Positions 16,622-25,832 of a stretch of 64,000 nt of DNA are shown here, piece by piece. The stretch lies in contig NZ_OY780936.1 of the NCBI RefSeq assembly GCF_963675905.1, positions 1,559,946-1,623,945 on the forward strand. The letters run 5' to 3'. Numbering within the stretch: position 1 is the stretch's first letter; every line of letters starts with the position of its first letter. The translations under genes and the position numbers were made by a program. This DNA is from an uncultured Bacteroides sp. Its GTDB lineage: Bacteria; Bacteroidota; Bacteroidia; Bacteroidales; Bacteroidaceae. The notes beneath the pieces were generated by a model. It made no database searches. It saw nothing but the letters and a program-made list of their open reading frames with translations, and was not told the origin of the DNA.

Positions 16622-18940
16622 ATGAGAATAAGTTCTTTTAAAATATTATCAGCTTTATGCTTGTTTATCCTAATTACATCTATATACAGCTGTAAAGAAG
16701 ATTATTACGATCCTTATTATAAGGCTCCCTCTCCTTTTATTGGAGTTCCGGACGATTTCGACTGGTCAACTATCAGTTCTATAAAGCTAACCGTAAACGT
16801 AAATGATGAATATAATGGTCAATATTACTATATAGTTGAAGTTTTCGACGATAATCCCGTTTTCAATTCTGATGCAACTTTATTAGCCAAAGGTGTTGCA
16901 AAACAAACTGAAGCATATACCTCTGAAATTAATTTCCCGCAAGCGCTACAAACTATTTATATTCGCCAGACTGCTCCCAATGGGCTGCAAATAGTACAAG
17001 AAAGAACAATCGATGCTACAGATTTATCTGTAAACTTTGCAGGTAAATCTTCCGGTTCGGCTGTTAATACCAAGGCTTTCAGTCCACGCGCTGCAGCTCC
17101 AACTTATAGTGGAGACAGGAGTAATGCCAATGTTATCGATCTGAAATCTACTTCTCAAACATTAACATCCGGAAAATCGTATGTAATAACAGGTGGTACT
17201 TATTCCGGCAATATAGTTTTCTGGGGAGGACAAACAACCACGCTTTTTGTAGAAGGAGAATGGAATGTTCCTTCAAATCAGGAAGCTTTTCAAGGCGGAA
17301 TGGAAATCGTGGTTTTAAATGGAGGTAAAATAACATTCAGCAATAGTAGTCAGACCATTTATGGATACAACAATGTAAACTTTTTCATTATGAATGGAGG
17401 AGCATTTAATCCTGAAAAGAAAAGTATTAATATCAATTTCACGAATTCCGGTGGTAATATATATAATGCCGGATCTTTCTATCTCAATGTAATGCAACTA
17501 AACGGAGGCAGGTTTTATAATAACAGTTCTACTGTCAATATTGCACAGTTTACGCAAACCGGAACCATTGAAAATCACGGAGTACTAACAATGGGCTCCA
17601 TAGATGCTTCCAGCGGATTTGTAATTGATAACTATTGCAATATGTCCGTAACCGGAGATATTACAACTTCAGGTGGTACCTTTGTTTTGCACAACAGCAC
17701 CATTCTGTCATGTGTAAACTTTGACCCTAAAGGCACAGAGATAAATATGGAGGCTTATTCACTCTTTGATGTAACAGGCACTGCTACCTTTAATTCCTGG
17801 TCAAGTGTTATTTATGGTCCGGGAAACTATAATTATGGTTCATATAATTCATCAGACTATGCATTAACCCGCTTCAAAAGAATTGTCTGCAACGGAAATA
17901 AACAAGTTACATTTGACGGGAATGTAGAGCTTGAATGTTCATCTTACAAAACAAATGGTAAAGGTATCTACCTTTACTCACCAGCCAATATTGTAAGTTA
18001 CGGAAACCCTTCGGTCTTAATTCCCGCAAGTGAATGTACCGGTTCAGGAAGCTATCCTAAAGGAACCACTCCTACCGAACCTACTTTTCCAATAGAAGTA
18101 CCAACAAACAGTAAATATACTTATGCAATAGAAGACCTTTGGCCTGCATACGGTGATTATGATATGAACGACCTTGTTGTAGAAAGTCAAACATCCTACA
18201 CTTTAAACAGATTATCATCAACCACAAGCGTATCAAGCCTTACTATCACTGCAAAGGTTATGGCTGTAGGCGCATTTAAAAAGCTGGGGGCAGCCTTTCA
18301 GCTAGACCAGATTCCGGCAAGCAATGTAACCAGTGTTTCTGTAGATTCAGATTCACCAACTAACAGATTAAACGGAACTGTATTTACGGTTGCTTCCAAT
18401 GGAGTTGAAACAGGTCAAAGCAAAGCTGTCATTCCACTTTTTGATGAAGCTCATCATTTTTTAAATAACAGTGCCAGTGAAAGATATAACATGCTTAACA
18501 CATCAGAGAAAGGAGATTACAGAACACCTAAACAGGTAAAAATTACAATATACTTCAAAAGCGGCACAGTTAGTTCGTCTGATATAGCTACTAAATATCT
18601 GAATTTCTTTACCGTAACAGATGCTAAAACCGAAGATAGAAAGGAAGTTCACCTAGTAGGATACGTCCCTACAGACAGGGCTATTACAAGTTATTTCGGT
18701 GGAGGGTCCAACAATATCCCTTCCAATAACGACTTGTCATTAAATGGAGTTTACTACAGAGGAACTGATAATTTAATCTGGGGACTAATGATACCGGGAA
18801 CATTTAGCTATCCTTCTGAATATAGCAGTATCCTGAAAGCATACCCAAAATTTAAGTCATGGGCAACATCGGGTGGCACTACCAGCCAGGATTGGTATAG
18901 TAGTTCAAATGCCGATCAAACATATATTTACACAAAATAA
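16622..18940 (+). CDS. LruC-domain lipoprotein, second paralogue
   Basis: A 772-residue paralogue of the preceding protein with the same layout: lipobox ITSIYSC (Cys24), a conserved block (GVPDDFDWSTISSIKLTVNV against GIPSDFNWSTISSVNLTVNV in the first), a long Asn/Gly/Ser-rich beta-helix-like middle and the LruC/DUF4842 signature EDLWPAYGDYDMNDLVV near residue 510. The residues after the lipidated Cys are KED, which resembles the K-(D/E)-(D/E) lipoprotein export signal of Bacteroidetes, so surface exposure is plausible. It has its own promoter and directly precedes the receiver and transferase genes of the exopolysaccharide operon. Function is unknown. Confidence 0.85.
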   Translation: MRISSFKILSALCLFILITSIYSCKEDYYDPYYKAPSPFIGVPDDFDWSTISSIKLTVNVNDEYNGQYYYIVEVFDDNPVFNSDATLLAKGVAKQTEAYTSEINFPQALQTIYIRQTAPNGLQIVQERTIDATDLSVNFAGKSSGSAVNTKAFSPRAAAPTYSGDRSNANVIDLKSTSQTLTSGKSYVITGGTYSGNIVFWGGQTTTLFVEGEWNVPSNQEAFQGGMEIVVLNGGKITFSNSSQTIYGYNNVNFFIMNGGAFNPEKKSININFTNSGGNIYNAGSFYLNVMQLNGGRFYNNSSTVNIAQFTQTGTIENHGVLTMGSIDASSGFVIDNYCNMSVTGDITTSGGTFVLHNSTILSCVNFDPKGTEINMEAYSLFDVTGTATFNSWSSVIYGPGNYNYGSYNSSDYALTRFKRIVCNGNKQVTFDGNVELECSSYKTNGKGIYLYSPANIVSYGNPSVLIPASECTGSGSYPKGTTPTEPTFPIEVPTNSKYTYAIEDLWPAYGDYDMNDLVVESQTSYTLNRLSSTTSVSSLTITAKVMAVGAFKKLGAAFQLDQIPASNVTSVSVDSDSPTNRLNGTVFTVASNGVETGQSKAVIPLFDEAHHFLNNSASERYNMLNTSEKGDYRTPKQVKITIYFKSGTVSSSDIATKYLNFFTVTDAKTEDRKEVHLVGYVPTDRAITSYFGGGSNNIPSNNDLSLNGVYYRGTDNLIWGLMIPGTFSYPSEYSSILKAYPKFKSWATSGGTTSQDWYSSSNADQTYIYTK

Positions 18941-18976
18941 TTAGAAAAAAAATAGTGATAAAATCTTTATTTTAAA

Positions 18977-18984
18977 TAACTTTG
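18977..18984 (+). promoter_or_regulatory. -7 box at the head of the exopolysaccharide operon
   Basis: TAACTTTG matches TAnnTTTG and lies about 40 bases before the receiver-protein ATG. The -33 position has no TTTG. The operon that follows has small gaps from 19024 to 28750. Confidence 0.45.
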
Positions 18985-19023
18985 TACTTTAAACAGGACA
19001 ACTCTTTCAAAAATAAAAACACG

Positions 19024-19392
19024 ATGAAAAAAAAGATATTATTAATTGACGACAAAGAGTCTATTGCAAAAGTTGTTTCCATCTATTTATCCGGTGAATT
19101 CGATCTTGTTTACTTTGAACATCCGGTCAAAGCCATTGCATGGTTACAGGAAGGAAACATCCCCGATCTAATTATTTCAGACATTAGAATGCCCGAAATG
19201 CGTGGAGACGAATTTTTACATTACATCAAAGCTAATGCATTATTCAGTTCAATTCCGGTAATTATGCTTTCCAGCGAAGAGAGCACATCAGAAAGAATCA
19301 GATTACTGGAAGAGGGTGCGGACGATTATATTTTGAAACCATTCAACCCCATGGAATTAAAGATCCGTATCAAAAAAATAATTAAAGAATAG
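19024..19392 (+). CDS. Single-domain response regulator (receiver protein)
   Basis: A 122-residue CheY-like receiver with no output domain. The acidic pair is Asp9-Asp10 (KILLIDDKES), the phospho-acceptor is Asp53 in LIISDIRMPEM, the conserved Ser/Thr lies in IMLSSEES, and the Lys in DDYILKPFNP. All the residues needed for phosphotransfer are there. I used the internal ATG at 19024 because the longer frame from 18982 adds a tail not seen in receivers and would overlap the -7 box. Its stop codon abuts the start of the next gene, so it is probably made together with the transferase, which carries a degenerate receiver. Confidence 0.88.
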   Translation: MKKKILLIDDKESIAKVVSIYLSGEFDLVYFEHPVKAIAWLQEGNIPDLIISDIRMPEMRGDEFLHYIKANALFSSIPVIMLSSEESTSERIRLLEEGADDYILKPFNPMELKIRIKKIIKE

Positions 19393-20544
19393 ATGCAGCA
19401 ACTAGTTTTTATAGGAACACAGACACAAACTATCGCACATTTTAGCCAGTTATCCGAAGGCAAAATAGTGATCACAGCAAATTGTATTGAAGCATCCAAA
19501 TGGCTGTCTCAATATAATAATGAAAAGCCTGTGGTCATTCTTTTTGAAAAAGGACGTTTCAAAAAAGATCTGGCAGATATTTCTTACCTTCACAACAAGT
19601 TTTATCATACTTATATTGTTCTTATCACAGATTCTTTAACCAAAGAAGAAAGTTATAGGTATCTGAAAAGTGGTATTTGCAATACCCTGTCTCCTAATGA
19701 AACTAAAGAGAATTTTGAGCATACACTTAACTTCATTTATACCAGGCAACATCAATTTCGGAATGCCCTTCGAAATCAGAGCTCAATCAAACATTTCCAC
19801 ATGCCTTTAATGAAGCGACTCTTCGACATAGCATTTTCTAGTCTGGCAATACTATGTCTTTCACCGCTTCTTATCCTAACAGCTATTGCCATCCGCTTAG
19901 AAAGTGAAGGTCCTGTAGTTTATAAATCAAAACGAGTTGGAAGCAACTATCGAATATTCGATTTCCTGAAATTCCGCTCCATGTACACCAATGCAGATAA
20001 ACGGCTGAAGGAGTTCAATAACTTGAATCAATATAATGGTGAACAGGATATTGCTGATGAGGAAGAAGTAATCCAGGCAAATGAATCAAACGATATGGAT
20101 GAAATCATCCTGGTATCCGATGATTATGTAATCCCCGAGCAAGAGTATATCGCGCAGAAAAGTGTTGAAAAGAAAAATTCATTTGTAAAATTCGAAAACG
20201 ACCCTCGAATAACCAAAGTAGGGCGTTTTATTCGCAAATATAGCATTGACGAGCTTCCGCAATTAATCAATATATTGAAAGGAGACATGTCCATTGTAGG
20301 TAACCGTCCCCTCCCACTCTATGAAGCAGAGCTGTTAACCAGCGATGAATATATAGACCGCTTCATGGCCCCGGCAGGACTCACCGGACTATGGCAGGTA
20401 GAAAAACGAGGCGACTCAGGAAAAATGTCGGCTGAAGAAAGAAAGCAATTAGATATTCAATATGCCAAAAATTACTCTTTTGCTATGGATATGAAAATTA
20501 TTTTAAAAACAGCAACGGCATTTGTTCAAAAGGAAAACGTGTAA
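19393..20544 (+). CDS. Phosphoglycosyltransferase with an N-terminal degenerate receiver domain
   Basis: Residues 1-125 fold-predict as a receiver-like domain, but the key residues are lost: the position matching the receiver's Asp53 is Glu52 (VVILFEKGRF), the acidic pair is replaced (FIGTQTQ), and the Lys is absent. From residue 140 comes the PglC/WcaJ-type sugar-phosphate transferase: a membrane segment (about 145-168), KRVG and FRSM motifs, and the catalytic Asp-Glu in KYSIDELPQLINILKGDMS. It attaches the first sugar phosphate to undecaprenyl phosphate, starting repeat-unit synthesis. An acidic insert (about residues 215-260) interrupts the domain. The transferase call is firm; control by the N-terminal domain is inference. 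Confidence 0.88.
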   Translation: MQQLVFIGTQTQTIAHFSQLSEGKIVITANCIEASKWLSQYNNEKPVVILFEKGRFKKDLADISYLHNKFYHTYIVLITDSLTKEESYRYLKSGICNTLSPNETKENFEHTLNFIYTRQHQFRNALRNQSSIKHFHMPLMKRLFDIAFSSLAILCLSPLLILTAIAIRLESEGPVVYKSKRVGSNYRIFDFLKFRSMYTNADKRLKEFNNLNQYNGEQDIADEEEVIQANESNDMDEIILVSDDYVIPEQEYIAQKSVEKKNSFVKFENDPRITKVGRFIRKYSIDELPQLINILKGDMSIVGNRPLPLYEAELLTSDEYIDRFMAPAGLTGLWQVEKRGDSGKMSAEERKQLDIQYAKNYSFAMDMKIILKTATAFVQKENV

Positions 20545-20564
20545 ATAAGATAATTGTATAAATT

Positions 20565-21317
20565 ATGAGAAACAAACTACTATCAATTCTTATTTTTTCT
20601 TGTTTATGTTTTGCGCTTCCATTGCAGGCGCAAGAAAGTGATATTTCTGATATGACTCCAGATGATTATGCTCATTTAGAACTACCTTCATTGGATGTTT
20701 TGTTTGAGAATGCAAAAAACAATCCAGCAATCAAAATCCAAGATGTAAATAAAGAGGAAGAAGTCAATTTGCTAAAGAAAGAAAAACGTAGTTGGTTGAA
20801 GTATTTTTATATTGGTGGTGCATACAATTACGGGATTCTTGGTAGCTTGTCTACGTACTCTGATTCAGCCACGCCGCTCTATTCACAATACAGTAAAAAT
20901 GCACAGAACTCTTATCATATAGGTGGAGGCATTTCCATCCCAATTGAAAGTTTATTTGATTATAAGCCCAACATAAACAGACAAAAATTAAGGATCAAAG
21001 AAATTGATCTACAAAAAGAAAAAAACATGGATGATCTAAAACAACAAATTATAGAACTATACACATCCATTATCTCTAATATAAACACATTAAAAATAAA
21101 AGCAGAATATTTAGCATTTACCAACGCACAATATCAGATTGGAGAAAATGACTTTTTAAATGGAAAAGGAGATGCAAGCTCACTAAGCAAGCAAAAAGAA
21201 ATGCAAGCAAATGCAGGGAGCGATTATGAAACAACACGTGCTGCATTAAATATGTCATTACTAAAATTGGAAATTTTAGCTAGAACTCCTATTCTAAGCA
21301 AAGTAAAAATTAAATAA
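20565..21317 (+). CDS. Short TolC-family outer membrane protein
   Basis: A 250-residue secreted protein with a signal peptide (MRNKLLSILIFSCLCFALPL, then QAQ). It has a region rich in Gly and Tyr (YIGGAYNYGILGSL, YHIGGGISIP) and long alpha-helical segments with TolC-like spacing (LRIKEIDLQKEKNMDDLKQQ). It looks like one TolC repeat instead of the usual two (about 430-480 residues). Located between the initiating transferase and the Wzz-like gene, it may form or assist the export channel. The family assignment is tentative because of the length. Confidence 0.65.
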   Translation: MRNKLLSILIFSCLCFALPLQAQESDISDMTPDDYAHLELPSLDVLFENAKNNPAIKIQDVNKEEEVNLLKKEKRSWLKYFYIGGAYNYGILGSLSTYSDSATPLYSQYSKNAQNSYHIGGGISIPIESLFDYKPNINRQKLRIKEIDLQKEKNMDDLKQQIIELYTSIISNINTLKIKAEYLAFTNAQYQIGENDFLNGKGDASSLSKQKEMQANAGSDYETTRAALNMSLLKLEILARTPILSKVKIK

Positions 21318-21327
21318 TTACTAAACT

Positions 21328-23487
21328 ATGGAATATTTTCTTTATATATCTAAATTTATATACCGTCTTCGTTGGTGGTTATTAACAGTCCCAATATTTG
21401 CAGCTATTTTAGCAATTTATTCAACAAAACATTTAGGTCGTACTTATAACACGAATACGACCATATATACAGGAGTCATCTCAGGCTATACTGTTGAAGC
21501 AACTAGCGGTGCCCGAATTGATTTTAAACAACAGAGTACAACCTTAGATAATATTCTTAATATTATCACTTCCGAAAGCACTCTCAAAAGAGTTTCTCTA
21601 CGTCTTTTTGCTCAGAACATGATGCATGGTGATCCTAATAACGATAATAACTATATTCAGGCTTCTACCTACAGAGCATTATTAAGTATCACTCCTAAAG
21701 AGGTGCAAAGATTGATTGATAAAAAGGATGAAAAAAAAACCTTGGCCAAGCTTCGCGCATATGAAAAGCCAAATTCTAAGAACTTTGTTTTCGGCCTTTT
21801 TAATTGGTTTCACCCTGATTATAGTTATTCTGCATTACTCAAGAAAGTCAAAGTAAACAGAATTGGTGATAGCGATATGATAGAAATTAATTATTCTAGT
21901 GGAGATCCTGGCATAGCATATAATACATTAAAGATTCTAAATGAAGAATTTACGTCACAATATCAGGAATTACGTTTTGGAGAAACAAATGATGTAATAA
22001 AATTCTATGAAGAAGAATTATCAAGACTCGCTAGAATTTTAAAAATTTCAGAAGACTCACTTACTGAATATAATATAAATAAAAAGATTATTAATTATGA
22101 AGAACAGACCAAACAAGTAACAATTATAAATAGCGAATTCGAAACTAAATATCAGGATTTTCTACTAGACTATAATAGTTCTAAAACATTAGTATCAGAA
22201 CTAGAAAAGCGAATGGACAATCATATTAAATCCCTTCGAAATAATGCAGAATTTATCAATAGACTACAAAATATATCTAAATTAACCTCTAAAATAACTG
22301 ACTTAGAAACTTTCAATAATGAATCATCCATATCAAAAAATCAGAATTTGAATTCCTATAAAAATCAGTTAAAAAAAGCAGAAAATGATTTTACTATTTT
22401 TGCAGAACAGTTTAGCAATCTAAAATTTACTAAAGAGGGAATTGCATCTGAATCAATAATAGAACAATGGCTTGAGCAAATTCTAAAGATGCAAAAAGCA
22501 GCTGCTCAGCTTAATGTAATGGACTCTCGTAAAGGATTAATTGATGAACAATATCTCTATTATTCCCCAATAGGTTCAACCTTAAAACGTAAAGAACGAA
22601 GTATAAACTTTACTGAGCAAAATTATTTATCTATGCTTAATAGTTTAAATGCCGCTAGGCTACGACAAAAAAATCTACAAATGACCTCTGCTACCTTAAA
22701 AATAATGAATCCTCCAGTATATCCTATATCAGCAGAAGCTAACAAAAGAAAGTCAATCGTAATGGCTGTTTTCTTTGGTTGTATATTATTCATTTTAGGT
22801 TTCTTCTTAATAATTGAATTATTAGATCGAACTTTAAGAGATAAAGTTCGAACTGAAAAGTTAACATCTTGCAAGGTCATAGGTGCTTTCCCTGAAAATG
22901 AGATTGTGCGCTTTAAAAACTTCAATAAAATCCGAAATTTGATTTCCATTAGATATCTAAGTAACACAATACTTTGCTATCTTTCTAACCACCAAATGAA
23001 TATTATCAATCTGATTAGCACAGAAAATGGAGATGGGAAGTCATATATAGGGAAACAAATTGAAGACTATTGGATATCTATCGGTCTAAATGTAAAACGA
23101 CTTACATGGCACGAAGATTTCGCTAATGATTCAAGAGAATTTTTACTAGCTCAATCATTGAATGATTTTTATACTTTAGAACACAAATCAGATATTCTGA
23201 TTATTGAATACCCGCCGTTAAAAGAATGCTCAATACCTATCGGACTGCTGAATGAAGCTAATTTGAATCTGGTAATAGCCAGAGCAAACAGAACATGGAA
23301 GTTTACCGATCAACTTCTGTTAGATCAAATAAAGCAAATCGCCAATGCAGAATCCCCTGTCGTTATGTATCTCAATAAAGCTGAAAGAGAGGTTGTGGAA
23401 AGCTTTACTGGCCTTCTGCCTCCATCAAATAAAATTAAAAAAATTTTTTATAGATTTTCCCAATTAGGACTAACTGCATCTGAATAA
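21328..23487 (+). CDS. Wzz-type chain-length regulator with a BY-kinase-like C-terminal domain
   Basis: A 719-residue inner-membrane protein. The first membrane helix is at about residues 13-33 and the second at about 470-492 (SIVMAVFFGCILFILGFFLI), enclosing a long coiled-coil periplasmic part, as in Wzz/GumC proteins. The cytosolic end has a P-loop-like sequence (STENGDGKS, about residues 561-569) and a Walker-B-like ILIIEYPPL. Glu replaces the usual Asp, and there is no C-terminal Tyr cluster, so it may be a weak or inactive relative of tyrosine autokinases. It probably sets polymer length and couples to export. It follows the TolC-like gene by ten bases. Confidence 0.82.
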   Translation: MEYFLYISKFIYRLRWWLLTVPIFAAILAIYSTKHLGRTYNTNTTIYTGVISGYTVEATSGARIDFKQQSTTLDNILNIITSESTLKRVSLRLFAQNMMHGDPNNDNNYIQASTYRALLSITPKEVQRLIDKKDEKKTLAKLRAYEKPNSKNFVFGLFNWFHPDYSYSALLKKVKVNRIGDSDMIEINYSSGDPGIAYNTLKILNEEFTSQYQELRFGETNDVIKFYEEELSRLARILKISEDSLTEYNINKKIINYEEQTKQVTIINSEFETKYQDFLLDYNSSKTLVSELEKRMDNHIKSLRNNAEFINRLQNISKLTSKITDLETFNNESSISKNQNLNSYKNQLKKAENDFTIFAEQFSNLKFTKEGIASESIIEQWLEQILKMQKAAAQLNVMDSRKGLIDEQYLYYSPIGSTLKRKERSINFTEQNYLSMLNSLNAARLRQKNLQMTSATLKIMNPPVYPISAEANKRKSIVMAVFFGCILFILGFFLIIELLDRTLRDKVRTEKLTSCKVIGAFPENEIVRFKNFNKIRNLISIRYLSNTILCYLSNHQMNIINLISTENGDGKSYIGKQIEDYWISIGLNVKRLTWHEDFANDSREFLLAQSLNDFYTLEHKSDILIIEYPPLKECSIPIGLLNEANLNLVIARANRTWKFTDQLLLDQIKQIANAESPVVMYLNKAEREVVESFTGLLPPSNKIKKIFYRFSQLGLTASE

Positions 23488-23491
23488 AATA

Positions 23492-24949
23492 ATGTATACA
23501 TTTATACACAATAAGTCTAAATTAATTAAACCTAAAATATTACTTTATGTAGTCTTATTAATAGGTATTGCTTTATTCTACAAAACAACCTTACAAAAAG
23601 GATACTATTTCGGAGCCTTTATAGCATGCTTACCATTTCTTGCCATCGGGATTTTTTTATTACTTAAACGTCCTTTATGGAGTTTTATATTTCTTTTTAT
23701 TACCAATTATTTCATAATGGGAATAACCAGATATATTCACTTTCAGGGAGGCATATTAATGGACATAATTATTTTATTCTGTTTTGGAAGTATTCTCATA
23801 AAAGCAACTTATGATAATTTGGAATGGAAAAGAATGCTCAATCCTCTTACCTTAACAACCTTTCTTTGGGTTCTTTTTTGTATATTAGAACTCTTAAATC
23901 CTAAAGCTGTTCCTATAGACGATTGGACAAGTCAAGTTCGAGGATTAGCAATTTACCCACTTGCAATTGTTGTTTTAATATCTATTCTACTCTGTAAATA
24001 TAAACATCTAAAACTTATTCTATTTTTATGGTCGATATTTACAATTATTGGAGCTTTCAAAGGATATTGGCAAAAAAATCATGGCTTTGATTCAGCTGAA
24101 TTATATTGGTTATATGTAGGAGGAGGAGCAAAAACTCATTTTATTCATAGCGGAATTCGTTTTTTTTCTTTTTTTACCGATGCAGGAAATTACGGATCAA
24201 GTATGGGATTTTCAATGGTTGTTTTTTCTATAGCAGCAATTTTTATTAAAAACAAATGGATCAAAATTTATTTTTCTATTGTGGCATTAGCTGGAGGATA
24301 TGGAATGATTATTTCAGGAACTAGAGGGGCGCTAGCTGCCCCCTTTGCAGGTTATATTCTTTTTGTGGCTTTATCTAAAAACTTTAAAATGGCAATTACA
24401 GGTTTATCTGTTCTATTTTTTACTTTTTTATTTCTAAACTATACTACTATAGGAAATAGTAATAAACTTATAAGCCGAATGAGAACAGCATTTGATCAAA
24501 ATGATGCATCTCTCAATGTAAGATTAGAAAATCAAAAAAAATTAAGAGAATATATGGCAGATGTTCCTTTTGGCACAAGCATTGGCTTCTATGGAAAATC
24601 TGTAAATTCAGCTCATCCATATTATGGAATTTCAAAAATCCCAAGTGATTCATGGTACGTAAGAGTTTGGATTCAGACTGGGATCGTAGGGTTAACATTA
24701 CATATTTTTTTATTATCTATAGTTATTCTTATAGGAGGATACATCATATTATTCAAAATTAAAAATGAAGAATTAAGAGGGCTTTTAATTGCTATGTTGG
24801 CTGGTACATTTGGAATTCTAGCTTCATCTTACGGAAATGAACTTTTAGGACAGTTCCCTAATTGCTTTTTATTTTACACATGTCAAGCATTGGTCTTTAT
24901 GGGAAAATATTACGACAAAGAATTAGAAGAACATGAACAACCCACCTGA
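23492..24949 (+). CDS. O-antigen polymerase/ligase family protein (Wzy_C type)
   Basis: A 485-residue polytopic membrane protein with ten or more hydrophobic helices. The conserved periplasmic loop around residues 215-300 (HSGIRFFSFFTDAGNYGSSM, then ISGTRGALAAPFAG) is typical of O-antigen ligase/polymerase (PF04932) proteins, where SGTRG is the recurrent motif. It most likely polymerises repeat units in the periplasm. The context (Wzz before, glycosyltransferases after) argues for polymerase over ligase. The stop overlaps the next start by 17 bases, a sign of coupling. Confidence 0.82.
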   Translation: MYTFIHNKSKLIKPKILLYVVLLIGIALFYKTTLQKGYYFGAFIACLPFLAIGIFLLLKRPLWSFIFLFITNYFIMGITRYIHFQGGILMDIIILFCFGSILIKATYDNLEWKRMLNPLTLTTFLWVLFCILELLNPKAVPIDDWTSQVRGLAIYPLAIVVLISILLCKYKHLKLILFLWSIFTIIGAFKGYWQKNHGFDSAELYWLYVGGGAKTHFIHSGIRFFSFFTDAGNYGSSMGFSMVVFSIAAIFIKNKWIKIYFSIVALAGGYGMIISGTRGALAAPFAGYILFVALSKNFKMAITGLSVLFFTFLFLNYTTIGNSNKLISRMRTAFDQNDASLNVRLENQKKLREYMADVPFGTSIGFYGKSVNSAHPYYGISKIPSDSWYVRVWIQTGIVGLTLHIFLLSIVILIGGYIILFKIKNEELRGLLIAMLAGTFGILASSYGNELLGQFPNCFLFYTCQALVFMGKYYDKELEEHEQPT

Positions 24950-25829
24950 TTTATCCATTATAACCATTAGCTACAATGGGATAAAAGATACAGGTGAATT
25001 TATTGAATCACTTCAAAAACATGTATCTATTCCTCATGAAATAATTGTGGTCGATAACGCTTCAAAAAAAAATGAGGCGGAAATTTTACAACAGAAATAT
25101 CCAGATATTATCACTATAAGAAGCGAAGAGAATTTAGGTTTTTCAGGTGGAAACAATCTAGGCATAAGTAAAGCAAAAGGAAAATACATTTTTTTATTAA
25201 ACAACGATACGTTTGTTGAAGAGGATACTTTTCATTATTTAATTAATAGATTGGAAAGTAGCCCACAAATTGGAGTTGTTTCGCCAAAAATAAAGTTCGC
25301 CTTTCCTCCACGCAACATTCAGTTTACCGGTTATAGACCATTAAGTCAAATTACTCTGCGTAATGAACTTATCGGATTTGGAGAAGCAGACAATGGAAAA
25401 TTTGGCACTCCTATACGTACTCCTTATTGTCACGGTGCAGCTATGATGGTAAGAAAAGAAGTGATAGAAAAAGTAGGATATATGCCCGAAATTTATTTTC
25501 TTTACTATGAAGAGCTTGATTGGAGCACCAAAATAGAAAAAGCAGGATATGAATTGTGGTACGAGCCTCGTTGTACAGTATATCACAAGGAGAGTCAAAG
25601 TACCGGTCAACAAAGCTACCTGCGTACTTTTTATCTAACCCGCAACCGACTGTTGTACGCCTGGCGTAACAGACACGGAATCACTCGATGGGTATCCATT
25701 TTGTACCAACTGGTGGTTGCTGCTCCAAAGAATGCTCTAGCCTTTCTTCTGAAAGGCAGAACGGATTTATTAAAAGCTATATTCAAAGGAATATTCGCGT
25801 TTTTAAAATTAAAACATAAACTTGGTTAA
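24933..25829 (+). CDS. Glycosyltransferase family 2 (rhamnosyltransferase-like)
   Basis: A 298-residue GT-A fold enzyme. The nucleotide-sugar fold starts at LSIITISYNG (residues 6-15), followed by IIVVDNASKK, the SEENLGFSGGNNLGI segment typical of the WcaA/RfbF type, and the LLNNDTFVEEDT metal-site region. YYEELDWSTKIEKAGYELWY is the usual later ED motif. No membrane segment is seen; it is cytosolic or peripheral. It probably adds one sugar to the lipid-linked repeat unit. The sugar is not predictable. Confidence 0.88.
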   Translation: MNNPPDLSIITISYNGIKDTGEFIESLQKHVSIPHEIIVVDNASKKNEAEILQQKYPDIITIRSEENLGFSGGNNLGISKAKGKYIFLLNNDTFVEEDTFHYLINRLESSPQIGVVSPKIKFAFPPRNIQFTGYRPLSQITLRNELIGFGEADNGKFGTPIRTPYCHGAAMMVRKEVIEKVGYMPEIYFLYYEELDWSTKIEKAGYELWYEPRCTVYHKESQSTGQQSYLRTFYLTRNRLLYAWRNRHGITRWVSILYQLVVAAPKNALAFLLKGRTDLLKAIFKGIFAFLKLKHKLG

Positions 25830-25832
25830 CAG

